DNA of 64,000 nt. It comes from UBA7803 sp041686955 (GTDB taxonomy: Bacteria > Pseudomonadota > Gammaproteobacteria > Pseudomonadales > Azotimanducaceae). Position 1 is the first letter of the stretch. Every line of letters starts with the position of its first letter. Below, piece by piece: positions 1-8,138 of the stretch. The notes beneath the pieces were generated by a model. The model saw only the letters and a program-made list of their open reading frames with translations, had not been told where the DNA came from and made no database searches. Position numbers and translations under genes: made by a program. The DNA lies in the NCBI GenBank assembly GCA_041686955.1, contig JAWLCV010000001.1, positions 1 through 64,000 on the forward strand, in the 5' to 3' direction.

Positions 1-150
1 CTCCACCGGGCGGCCGCTCAACCGCTCGCAGATGAGGGGCGAGAACCAGTCGCCGGCGTTGCGCAGCCCGGAGCCTCGACCGGTGCCCCGGGCCCAGAAC
101 AATTTGAGTGGCTTCTTGCGGTTCATCGGGTCTTCATCGGTTCTGGCCAT
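1..150 (-). CDS. Partial CDS, probable polysaccharide pyruvyl transferase family protein (N-terminus)
   Basis: The first 50 codons of a leftward gene lie in the window and the rest is off the left edge. The ATG is at 148-150; an alternative in-frame ATG at 124-126 starts MNRKKPLKLF and fits better if the family's short N-terminus holds here. The visible part contains LKLFWARGTGRGSGLRNAGD followed by WFSPLICERLSGRPVE. An N-G-D-x-hydrophobic-S/N-P segment followed by a ..SGRPV strand is typical of the start of polysaccharide pyruvyl transferases (ExoV/CsaB type), which add ketal pyruvate to surface sugars. With only the N-terminus visible this is a tentative call, supported by the glycan genes that follow. 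Confidence 0.5.
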   Translation of the reverse strand, partial: MARTDEDPMNRKKPLKLFWARGTGRGSGLRNAGDWFSPLICERLSGRPVE

Positions 151-156
151 TCGGGC

Positions 157-162
157 TAGAAT
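157..162 (+). promoter_or_regulatory. Putative -10 box of the tRNA promoter
   Basis: TAGAAT (5 of 6 to TATAAT) lies 10 bases before the mature tRNA 5' end. The best -35 candidate, TTCATC at 133-138 with an 18-base spacer, is weak. It is assigned mainly because of its position. Confidence 0.35.
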
Positions 163-172
163 CGCGCACCAC

Positions 173-249
173 GGGCCTATAGCTCAGTTGGTTAGAGCAG
201 TGGACTCATAATCCATTGGTCCCAGGTTCGAGTCCTGGTGGGCCCACCA
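173..249 (+). tRNA. tRNA with anticodon CAT, probably tRNA-Ile2 (lysidine-modified)
   Basis: This is a 77-base cloverleaf. The acceptor stem GGGCCTA pairs with TGGGCCC (one G-T pair), the D arm is AGCTCAGTTGGTTAGAGC, the anticodon loop is CTCATAA, the T arm contains GGTTCGAGTCC, and the CCA end is encoded. CAT can be elongator Met, initiator Met or Ile2. The acceptor starts with a paired G, which excludes initiator. The GGACTCATAATCC anticodon arm and GGGCCTA acceptor resemble gammaproteobacterial Ile2 genes as I remember them. Separating Ile2 from elongator Met needs identity-element comparison (TilS determinants). It is convergent with the glycosyltransferase gene that ends 11 bases downstream. 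Confidence 0.93.
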
Positions 250-260
250 TCCCGAAGCTT

Positions 261-1349
261 TCACCTGCCGCCGTAGTCGTGGGATCCCGTGGGTGAATCC
301 GGCGAACCGAGAGCCGCGCTGATGACTTGCACGGTCTTCGTGATCGTATCCCGCCAAGAAAATCGCGCCGCCCAGCGTGATGCCCGCTCGGAGAGTTCCT
401 GGTGCAGATGCCTGTCTTCGATGAGTCGTTGCATGGCTGTCCTGATTTGAACGACGGAGAAGGGGTCAACCAGGATAGCCGCATCTCCCGCCACCTCTGG
501 AAGCGAGGAGATGTTCGAGGTTATGACCGGCTTGCCGAAGCTCAGTGCCTCCAATACCTGCAGACCGAAGCCTTCGTACAATGAAGGGGCGACGACAAAG
601 TCAGCGCCCGAGTAGAGTTGGGCCAGAGTGTCGTCGTCGACGTGGCCCACGTGCTTCAGCCTCGCTCCCAGCGAGGGATCGCGCAGGCGTTTTCGTTCTT
701 CGGAGTTTCTCCAGCCTGGGTTGCCGGCTACGAGAAGGTCGTGACTCATGTCGCCGCTCGCAAGGAGTTGCGCAAAAGCATCTATGACCCGAACCAAGTT
801 CTTTCGCGGTTCCATCGTGCCCACGAACAAAATGTAGGGCCTGCTGACGGGTGAGGCTGGTGAGGCTGGAGGAAGACTCGCAGCTAGCGGTATCACAGTC
901 GTCTTACCCTGGGCGGACGGAAAAGCCGCTACAAGGTCGTTCCTGGTTGACTCCGAAACGGCGATTATGCGGTCGGCTCTTCGTACGGCCTGTCTCATCA
1001 GCGCGGCCTCTAGAAAGCGGCGCCCTCGCTCCATGGTCTGGGGCGCTGTGCGCCATATCAGGTCGTGAATCGTAACTACTGTCGGGATGCCACCGAGAGC
1101 GATAGGTAAATGATGACGTGGCGACCAGAACACGTCGCACCCGTTGATCCTGCTACGCATGCCGTAGCTCGCGATGGCCATGAGGGTGGAGCCGAGCCGC
1201 TTCAGGGCTGTGGCTGGCGCCTTTCGCCCAGCCCCTATTAGGATCAGTTCGTGCTCCGTCTCAAGCAGTCCATCCACCACTGCAGCGGTATAGCGTCCGA
1301 TTCCGGTTGTCGGGAGAAGCAGCGGACGAGCGTCGATGGCAATTTTCAA
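261..1349 (-). CDS. Glycosyltransferase family 4 protein
   Basis: This 362-residue GT-B glycosyltransferase should transfer a sugar from a nucleotide donor onto a lipid-linked or polymeric acceptor at the cytoplasmic face of the inner membrane. The N-terminus MKIAIDARPL...GIGRY is the usual GT4 glycine-rich entry. GTMEPRKN (about 177-184) opens the donor domain, and EGFG (about 259-262), followed by EALSFGKPVITSN and PEV, is the EX7E-type donor site. The start is TTG at 1347-1349, which overlaps the upstream gene's TGA as TTGA. No ATG nearby would preserve the conserved N-terminus, so TTG is convincing. It is the second gene of a two-gene leftward operon. The transferred sugar cannot be told from sequence. 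Confidence 0.9.
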   Translation of the reverse strand: MKIAIDARPLLLPTTGIGRYTAAVVDGLLETEHELILIGAGRKAPATALKRLGSTLMAIASYGMRSRINGCDVFWSPRHHLPIALGGIPTVVTIHDLIWRTAPQTMERGRRFLEAALMRQAVRRADRIIAVSESTRNDLVAAFPSAQGKTTVIPLAASLPPASPASPVSRPYILFVGTMEPRKNLVRVIDAFAQLLASGDMSHDLLVAGNPGWRNSEERKRLRDPSLGARLKHVGHVDDDTLAQLYSGADFVVAPSLYEGFGLQVLEALSFGKPVITSNISSLPEVAGDAAILVDPFSVVQIRTAMQRLIEDRHLHQELSERASRWAARFSWRDTITKTVQVISAALGSPDSPTGSHDYGGR

Positions 1350-2509
1350 TCGTCGTCCACCGGTTGAAGAGCGACGGCATCGAGGCGCGCACTCGGTGTC
1401 AGAGTCAGCAGGCGCTCATACAATCCAGCGTAGTTCCGGCCCATGATCTCGCCGGTGAAGAGTCGTTCGTAGCGGGCCCTCGCACGCCGCCCCATCTCCT
1501 CGGCGCGGACTTGATCATCGTGCAACTCATCCATGGCTGCGCGCAAGGCAGGGGCACTGCCGGGTTCGACGATGAGGCCGGTTTCGTGGTGCTTGTTGAC
1601 GTGACTGGTACCGGAGCCCACTTCTGCGGATATCAGTGGCCGACCGTACATGGCGCCTTCGAGCAGCGTGACGCCGAACGCTTCTGATCGGAGGTAGGAG
1701 GGGAACACAACCCCTCTGGAAAGGGCAAAAAGTGCTGGTTTTTCGGAGTCGGGAACGTGGCCAGCGAAGGAGACGTTGTGCAGGTTCAGCCGGCGTGCCT
1801 GCGCCTTCAACTCCTGTTCGATAGGGCCGGCGCCTACGATGACGATGCGATAGGGAGCGTCTTTTGCAGCGTCTAGCAGGATGTGCAGACCTTTGTAATA
1901 CCGCAAGACCCCGACGAACAGAAAGTAACCTTCGCCGTATCGGGACCTCACCAAATCGAGTGTCTTCCGATCCGGCGAACCATAGGAATCCTCGTCCAGG
2001 CCTATCGGTACAACCTCGACTTTGTCCCGGTACTTCTGAAGCACGTCACTGGTGGCAAGGTAGTTCGGGGATGTGCAGACGATCTGGTCGACCGAGCGCA
2101 GGAACCGGTTCATCAGCGGCGTGTAAACGATCTTGAGCAGCCGCTGACGAACGATGTCCGAATGGTAGGTCATCATCGTCGGCTTGGCGGGCGCTGTCAG
2201 CGCGTGGAGGATATCGGCGTAAGGCCAGGGGAAATGGTAGTGTATGATGTCGGCCCACTGGGCATGCCGTGGAAATTGTCGAAGGGCATCGAGCGACACG
2301 CTGCAAGAGGCGAGCTCGAAGTTGAGCTTTGTACGAAACACCGTCGCCTCTGGTCGCCGTATCGTCTCCGGGTCGGGCGACCGGCTGGGAAACAGGACCC
2401 GGCTCTCGACACCGTGTGCGCTGGTGCTCAGGCAGATCTGCCTGATGGTTTCCTCCAGGCCACCTTGAGTGTCGGGAAGATATGTCCGATACAGGTGAAG
2501 TACTCGCAT
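1346..2509 (-). CDS. Glycosyltransferase family 4 protein
   Basis: This is a 387-residue GT-B enzyme of family GT4. The N-terminal domain begins MRVLHLYRTYLPDTQGGLEE, with YHSDIV at about 115-120. The donor domain begins FVGVLRYYKGL (about 198-208) and has EAFG (276-279) plus the second glutamate in TLLEGAMYGRPLIS, which together form the nucleotide-sugar site. It has an ATG start. It is translationally coupled to the next GT4 gene by a four-base TTGA overlap, so the two probably add successive residues. It is transcribed divergently from the glycosyltransferase at 2569 across 59 bases that must contain both promoters. Confidence 0.9.
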   Translation of the reverse strand: MRVLHLYRTYLPDTQGGLEETIRQICLSTSAHGVESRVLFPSRSPDPETIRRPEATVFRTKLNFELASCSVSLDALRQFPRHAQWADIIHYHFPWPYADILHALTAPAKPTMMTYHSDIVRQRLLKIVYTPLMNRFLRSVDQIVCTSPNYLATSDVLQKYRDKVEVVPIGLDEDSYGSPDRKTLDLVRSRYGEGYFLFVGVLRYYKGLHILLDAAKDAPYRIVIVGAGPIEQELKAQARRLNLHNVSFAGHVPDSEKPALFALSRGVVFPSYLRSEAFGVTLLEGAMYGRPLISAEVGSGTSHVNKHHETGLIVEPGSAPALRAAMDELHDDQVRAEEMGRRARARYERLFTGEIMGRNYAGLYERLLTLTPSARLDAVALQPVDDD

Positions 2510-2568
2510 ACGAGGGGCGTATGATAGTGGCAGCCCTAGTCGCTCACCAGAAGAATCTGGATCGCTGA

Positions 2569-3741
2569 ATGGCTCCAGTTGGAACTACGCGACGCGCTTT
2601 GCTCATTTCCACCTATTCCCGATCGTCGCCCTACAAGCTGGGAACCCACCATATCTGTGATCATTTGCTTGACCGCGGATGGGACGTGACCCTGGTCACG
2701 CATCCACTGTCACCCCTGACCATGTTCGGAGCCCTCGACGAGAAGATCCTGAGGCTCAGGAACCTGCTACGGGCACGCCGCGGGAATGACGAGCGGTTCA
2801 AAGAGTACTCCCGGGTGCAGTGGCACGTGCCAGTCAACAGATGGTGGGCGTTGCCGGGGCTTGCCAATGGACACCTATCCGAGGCCGGCTGGCCGACGAT
2901 CGATGGCATACTGCACGCGCGCTCCATGAAAGATGGCATCGACCTCCTGTACATGGACAATATCTACCAGCCATTCTGGCTGCGGCACGTCGCCGCGAAA
3001 AAGTTCGTGATCCGCCTGCCCGATAATCCGCTCGGACACGGCGGTCTCCGGCCGACACTCGATCTGGAACTCTCCCGCCTTCTCCGTCTTGCGGACCTCA
3101 CCGTTTGCCCCTCGGAGCTCACCGAGCGCGTCGCGCGGGAGAAGGGGGCGAATAGGACGTTGCGGCTAGGGAATGGCGTCGACGTGGGTTTTTTCTTAGG
3201 GGCCCGCACGAAACCCAGGGAGTACCGAGAGCTGCACGGCGCCGTGGCGGTCTACCTGGGCGCATGGGACAACCGGGTGGACTCGAACCTGATGCTCTCG
3301 CTGGCCGAACGGATGCCGGACGTCAATTTCGTCATCGTCGGGGATGTTCGCGTCTCCGGCGTGATGCGGGGCCGGAAGTTGAAGAACCTGCACCTGCTCG
3401 GACCGAGGCCGTACCACGATGTTCCTGCCTTCCTGCAGCATGCCGACGTGGGGCTGCTGCCGTTCGATGTTTCGGGAGAGCCGGATCTAGTCCTATCGAC
3501 CGACCCGCTGAAGCTCTACCAGTATCTGGCATCTGGGCTGGGGGTGGTGGCCACGCCCGTCCCGGCCGCAGCGGCGATTCCAGCCGGTGTCGTCATCTCG
3601 AGCCAAAAGGCGGAAGACTTCGAGCTGGCCATCCGTCGGCAATTGGAGGGGCGACTCCCCGCATCGGTCACTACCTGGCTTCAGCAAGTGGGCTGGAGCA
3701 ACAGGACGGTCGCATTGCTGGACGCTGTGGGCCTGTCGTGA
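2569..3741 (+). CDS. Glycosyltransferase (GT4/GumK-like fold)
   Basis: This 390-residue protein has a GT-B layout. The N-terminal domain starts RRALLISTYSRSSPYKLGTH. An inter-domain GNGVDVGFF hinge is followed by AVYLGAWDNRVDSNLMLSLA (donor domain) and ADVGLLPFDVSGEPDLVLS, with LKLYQYLASGLGVVAT as the donor loop. The short, EX7E-poor donor site with DPLKLYQYLASG resembles GumK-type glucuronosyltransferases and related GT4 enzymes. The donor therefore could be a uronic acid, but this is inference. Its GTGA end overlaps the start of the next glycosyltransferase gene, which makes a rightward two-gene operon. Confidence 0.82.
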   Translation: MAPVGTTRRALLISTYSRSSPYKLGTHHICDHLLDRGWDVTLVTHPLSPLTMFGALDEKILRLRNLLRARRGNDERFKEYSRVQWHVPVNRWWALPGLANGHLSEAGWPTIDGILHARSMKDGIDLLYMDNIYQPFWLRHVAAKKFVIRLPDNPLGHGGLRPTLDLELSRLLRLADLTVCPSELTERVAREKGANRTLRLGNGVDVGFFLGARTKPREYRELHGAVAVYLGAWDNRVDSNLMLSLAERMPDVNFVIVGDVRVSGVMRGRKLKNLHLLGPRPYHDVPAFLQHADVGLLPFDVSGEPDLVLSTDPLKLYQYLASGLGVVATPVPAAAAIPAGVVISSQKAEDFELAIRRQLEGRLPASVTTWLQQVGWSNRTVALLDAVGLS

Positions 3742-5255
3742 GCCTGTTCGTTTCGGTTTCGGGGCTCAGGCCTGCGACGGATCGCGTGCTGAACTGCCTG
3801 GCCTTTGACCAGAGTCCTGCCGTGCGTGCTCTCGATCGCGTCATCAGGGTGTTGTTTCCTCGCCTCGCGGCCATTGTGGAGTTTCGTCGAGGAAACCTCA
3901 CCCGATCGTTCCGCCTATCGGCGAGTGGGAAGGCATCGCGGGTCCACACTCGATCGCGGGAAATGCTCGACGTGCTCCAGTCGCCGCAGCCCTGTGATGC
4001 GAGAGCCGAGGGCCCGGCAAGAGTCCGCGAATTCAATGGCAGGGTCCTGTTCGTGATGCACAGCACTCCGTCTTTCGACAGCCATGGTTACGCAGTGCGA
4101 TCCTGTCAGATCATCCGCAGCCTGACCGACGCCGGCGTCGATATGACACTGGCGGCACGCTACGGATATCCGTGGGACTTGCCAGGGCGAACCGGAATAC
4201 CACAGGCTCTGAAATCGCGATACCAGGAACTCGTCTTTCATCACCGTCCTGATCCGGAACTCCTGATCTCCGCTTCCGACCAGCGCTACCTGAATCGTTA
4301 CCAGACCTATCTTGGTGAGCTCATCGCCTCGAGCGAATGTACAGTCGTGCACACGAACTCGAATTACCTGAACGGCATAGCCGGTGCTCGCGCGGCCAAG
4401 GAAGCCGGCTGCCTTTCGATCTACGAAATGCGCGGGCTTTGGCACGTAACGCGCGCCTCTCAGGATCCGAGATACCTGGGAACCGAGCATTTTCAGTACT
4501 GCGAACGCATGGAATTGGCCGCCGCGAGCGAGTCGGACAGGGTCATCACCATTTCCAGCGCACTGAAGGAGTGGCTCGTTTCGAGGGGCGTATCTGAGCG
4601 GAAGGTACGGGTTATCGGCAATGCAGCCGACCTCGACAACATCAGGCCGCTGCCGCGAGCGCCTTCTTCAGGAGTCACCCGAGTAGGTTACGTCGGTTCA
4701 GTGGTCGAGTACGAAGGGCTGGACGTGCTTCTCGAGGCTATCCGAAGCCTGGTGAGCGAGGGACGGGCCCTTAGGCTGACCGTTGCCGGTGATGGTCCTG
4801 CGCTCAAGAAGCTGATCGCAAAGTCGCAGGCATTGGGCCTGCGCGATCACGTCGAGTTCCTCGGCCGTGTACCGTCCTCGAAGGTTGCCGAGTTGTATTC
4901 GAGCTTCGACATCTGCCCATTACCGCGCAAGCGGCTTCCGGTCACTGAACTCGTGCCGCCGCTCAAACCGTTCGAGATCATGGCCTTTGGTGTCCCCCTG
5001 ATAGCCTCGGACCTGCCGCCACTGGCTGAAATGGTGAGTGATGGGGAGACGGGGCTGCTGTGCGAGGCAGGTTCTCAGGAGTCACTGGGAAATGCCATTC
5101 GTTGGCTGATGGATCACGAGGTGAGCGCCCGGGCCATATCAGAAGCCGGACGCTCCTGGGTGACTCGATGCTGCTCGTGGTCGAGGAATGCGCAAGCGTA
5201 TCTGGCCACTTATCAGGGAGAGGAGCCGGCGAGCGAACCGGCAGCTTTCCCGTGA
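3738..5255 (+). CDS. Glycosyltransferase family 4 protein
   Basis: This is a 505-residue enzyme. I chose the GTG at 3738-3740 because it forms a GTGA overlap with the upstream gene. The open frame reaches back to 3264, but that part only shadows the upstream gene in another frame. About 100 N-terminal residues precede the catalytic part. The catalytic part contains SHGYAVRSCQIIRSL (acceptor domain glycine loop), YEMRGLW, GNAADLDNIRPL, GYVGSVVEYEGLDVLLEAI (donor domain) and PLKPFEIMAFGVPLIASDLP with its glutamate. The N-terminal extension has no domain I recognise. The last 43 bases overlap the 3' end of the convergent acyltransferase gene at 5213. Confidence 0.87.
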   Translation: MSLFVSVSGLRPATDRVLNCLAFDQSPAVRALDRVIRVLFPRLAAIVEFRRGNLTRSFRLSASGKASRVHTRSREMLDVLQSPQPCDARAEGPARVREFNGRVLFVMHSTPSFDSHGYAVRSCQIIRSLTDAGVDMTLAARYGYPWDLPGRTGIPQALKSRYQELVFHHRPDPELLISASDQRYLNRYQTYLGELIASSECTVVHTNSNYLNGIAGARAAKEAGCLSIYEMRGLWHVTRASQDPRYLGTEHFQYCERMELAAASESDRVITISSALKEWLVSRGVSERKVRVIGNAADLDNIRPLPRAPSSGVTRVGYVGSVVEYEGLDVLLEAIRSLVSEGRALRLTVAGDGPALKKLIAKSQALGLRDHVEFLGRVPSSKVAELYSSFDICPLPRKRLPVTELVPPLKPFEIMAFGVPLIASDLPPLAEMVSDGETGLLCEAGSQESLGNAIRWLMDHEVSARAISEAGRSWVTRCCSWSRNAQAYLATYQGEEPASEPAAFP

Positions 5256-8089
5256 AGCCGGCGAGACCCGTCATCATCCGGAAAGAGTGACGATTCAAGG
5301 GCGGGTGCCAGCGATGCCGCGAACCCCGCAGTCAATAGGTGTTTGGTGCGCCAGATCACGTTGCCCGCCACCGTGACCGGGCACACGTACCCCTTCGGCG
5401 GACAGATGTAGTCCGTCATGTCGATCAGCGACACGCGCTGGTGTCCGGCCGCTGTCAGCGCAAGTGGATCAGGTGAGTCGCTGGATGGCAGCGCTCGTTC
5501 GCGGAGGGTAGAGCAGGCGACGCCATCACTCTGAGGCGACTGCTTCACACACTCCAGGACGTTCTCCCTCATTCTGGGGGTATCGGCAATGACCGCTATG
5601 CGGGCCTCGGGCAACGACAATTTGTCGACGAAGCGCTGGAATTCATCAGCGAGGATCCGCGCATTCTCCATTCCCCGCGAGGCGCCAGGTGCCCGATATC
5701 CGCGACTCTGACTGATTATGACCAGGTTCGGCTCGAGTTCCTGCAGCGTTTGGACGACCTCGTCGGTCCAAGCGGCGCAATCGTACTGCTGATGTGCGAT
5801 CCGGCCGAGCGCGCATGAATACCGTACGACGGTGCTGATCCTCATTCTTCGAGACCTGGAGATGACTTGCAGCGCAGGAAGCCACTGCACGGCCCGGGTA
5901 TCACCAACTAGCGCGACATGGAAGCCGGCTTCGTCGCCATATTCGCAGATTTCGAGGGGTGCTCCGTTGCCACGGTTCATGCATCCGTCCGAGTAAGCCT
6001 TAGGCCGATCTACGACGGCACGCTCAGCCGATTCAACTATTGTGTACGGTCTTCGGTTTCGACTTGGCTGGCGAGCCAACTCGGTGGTGCCGTCGATCTC
6101 GAGAGCCTCGGCCAGCATGTTGTCCATCTGGGGAGCCAAAGCACGCACGAAGCTGGCCGTCAGATGGTGGCTATCGCGCCATGCGAGGATGTTACCGACG
6201 ACAGCAGGGCAGGTGCGACCGTCGCATATGGCGTCCGAAAAATCCAACAGCGCTGCCTCAGGCACGGCCCGAGCGGCGAGCACGATGGGATCCGGGTGCC
6301 CAATCCTGTCGAGCACCAGATGCCGCGGCGCCGAGCAATCGTCGATACTCTTGTTTGGCGAGGATAGGCACGCAGGCACGTCCATGCCCATGCGGGGCGT
6401 ATCCTTGATCGCTAGAACTCGTAATCCCCTGCGGATGTACCGCCGCCATACGTGCGCGTAGCCCTCAGCGAGCAGTTCTGCGCTGCGGGAAGGGTCGGAT
6501 GCGCCAACCACTCTGTGAGCGATCGATTGGGCAAACACCAAGTGGGTTGCATCGGCGGTGTCCAGGTAATCCATGACTTGTCGACTCCATTCGGAGCATG
6601 CCAGGTACGGTTGTCTTCGGATCAACACCGATACGGGGCCGAATGCACACGCCGACTTTGTCAGAACGGATAGCCTCCACCCCCTGAGGTCTACTACTTC
6701 CCGGAGTGCTGGTGCCCACTGTACAGCGTGGGAGTCACCGATCAGCACAAGCCGCACTTCCGCCTCGGGATTGCCGAAGTGGCACACTCGAGGCTCCTCG
6801 TCAGCCTGGTTCGTCACGCAGCCCAAGTGTGTTATGTCGGGGCGGTCATCTCGCGCGGTCAGCGCTGGCGGGTGATATGGAGCCTTCATCCCCGCAGTGC
6901 TCGCCATTGTCGGAGCCGAGTCCTGAATGCGCAGTTCGAAGGCGTAAGTCACTGCGAGCCCCGCCAGCACGGAACTCGCCACACAGTAGAAGCCGAGAGC
7001 GTACGGTCTTGCTTTTTTCCGCGTCCAGAATGAGGAGTCTCGAAATGCGTCCTCGACCCATATCTTCGTCTGGTGCGCGAGGATCACGCTCACAACGACA
7101 ATGACCACAGCATCGATGATGCCGGGCTCGCGTGAAACCGCGTGTCCATACAGAATTATCACTGGCCAGTGCCACAGGTACAGCGAGTACGAGATGCCGC
7201 CCATGAATTGCAGGGGAGCCGGACGCAGCAACGAATAACTGCTCATCGGGCCAGTAGTGTGTCCCGCGAGGATCACCATGGCGGTGCCGACGGTGGGCAG
7301 AAGCGCAATCCAGCCCGGAAAATACGAGTTTGAATTGATGAGCCAGAAGGACATCGTCACCATGAGCAGCCCAATGGGGCCGAGCCAGTGACGGATAGAG
7401 GTGCGCTTAGAGAGCGTCAGCGGGTATGCGGCGAGTAGCCCGCCTAGCGCGAGTTCCCATGCCCGGGTGCTGGTTGCGAAATATGCGATCGAGGGATCTT
7501 GGTAGGTGAAGTGGACCGAGTGAGCCAGGGAAGCCACGAACACGGCCCAAATCAGCCACTTGAGGGTGCGTATTGGCTCGTGCTGGACCCGTGAGGCGAT
7601 GGTCTTCGCGAGTACGAAGAGTGCCGGCCACGCGATGTAATACTGTTCTTCGACCGAGAGCGACCAGAAATGCTGAAGCGGCCCCGGCGCTTGGTCCGCC
7701 CCCAGATAGTCCACGGCTTGAGCAGCGAGCCACCAGTTCTGATAGTAAAGTGAGCTAGCTACGACCTGTTCCGCCAAGTCTCTCCAGGTGCTCGTTGGCA
7801 GAAGCGAGGCAGCAAGAGAGACCGCGACGAGCACGAACGTCGCGGCAGGCAGCAGTCGGCGGATGCGCCGGCTGTAGAATGCCGCTATCGATATCGATCC
7901 GGTACTCTGAACATCTCGCAGCAGCATTCCAGTGATCAGAAAGCCGGAGATCACGAAGAATACGTCTACTCCCACGAAACCCCCCGGTAGGCTCTCGGGA
8001 GCGACATGGAACGCGATGACGGAAAGAACGGCCAAAGCGCGCAGACCCTGTATCTCGGGGCGAAACCCAGTAGTCGTCAGCGTGGGCAT
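5213..8089 (-). CDS. Membrane O-acyltransferase (AT3) with two SGNH domains
   Basis: This 958-residue protein is much longer than the usual 600-700 for OafA-like acyltransferases. Residues 10-385 form the acyltransferase-3 membrane domain (EIQGLRALAVL, GGFVGVDVFFVISGF, FWSLSVEEQYY), which carries acyl groups across the inner membrane. A first SGNH domain (about 424-665) has Ser453 in GDSHA and the Asp639/His642 pair in WRDSHHL. A second homologous SGNH domain (about 703-937) follows. There GDSHA is replaced by GDTRA (730s) and WRDSHH by WRTKHL (913-918), so all three triad positions are lost. The first copy probably O-acetylates a periplasmic glycan and the second may only bind it. The ATG is at 8087-8089. 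It is convergent with the upstream glycosyltransferase. Confidence 0.92.
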   Translation of the reverse strand: MPTLTTTGFRPEIQGLRALAVLSVIAFHVAPESLPGGFVGVDVFFVISGFLITGMLLRDVQSTGSISIAAFYSRRIRRLLPAATFVLVAVSLAASLLPTSTWRDLAEQVVASSLYYQNWWLAAQAVDYLGADQAPGPLQHFWSLSVEEQYYIAWPALFVLAKTIASRVQHEPIRTLKWLIWAVFVASLAHSVHFTYQDPSIAYFATSTRAWELALGGLLAAYPLTLSKRTSIRHWLGPIGLLMVTMSFWLINSNSYFPGWIALLPTVGTAMVILAGHTTGPMSSYSLLRPAPLQFMGGISYSLYLWHWPVIILYGHAVSREPGIIDAVVIVVVSVILAHQTKIWVEDAFRDSSFWTRKKARPYALGFYCVASSVLAGLAVTYAFELRIQDSAPTMASTAGMKAPYHPPALTARDDRPDITHLGCVTNQADEEPRVCHFGNPEAEVRLVLIGDSHAVQWAPALREVVDLRGWRLSVLTKSACAFGPVSVLIRRQPYLACSEWSRQVMDYLDTADATHLVFAQSIAHRVVGASDPSRSAELLAEGYAHVWRRYIRRGLRVLAIKDTPRMGMDVPACLSSPNKSIDDCSAPRHLVLDRIGHPDPIVLAARAVPEAALLDFSDAICDGRTCPAVVGNILAWRDSHHLTASFVRALAPQMDNMLAEALEIDGTTELARQPSRNRRPYTIVESAERAVVDRPKAYSDGCMNRGNGAPLEICEYGDEAGFHVALVGDTRAVQWLPALQVISRSRRMRISTVVRYSCALGRIAHQQYDCAAWTDEVVQTLQELEPNLVIISQSRGYRAPGASRGMENARILADEFQRFVDKLSLPEARIAVIADTPRMRENVLECVKQSPQSDGVACSTLRERALPSSDSPDPLALTAAGHQRVSLIDMTDYICPPKGYVCPVTVAGNVIWRTKHLLTAGFAASLAPALESSLFPDDDGSRRLHGKAAGSLAGSSP

Positions 8090-8138
8090 GTGTTGCGTTA
8101 TGGATTATTGGTTTGATCGGGCGTCAAGGCCGGCCAGT

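Noticed and set aside
173..249. tRNA gene as an attachment site for an integrated element
   Set aside because: No integrase gene, and I saw no repeat of the tRNA 3' end elsewhere by eye. Kept only as an island-border suggestion.
7005..7025. T-run CTTTTTTCC as a terminator
   Set aside because: It lies inside the coding sequence of the two-SGNH acyltransferase and has no stem before it.
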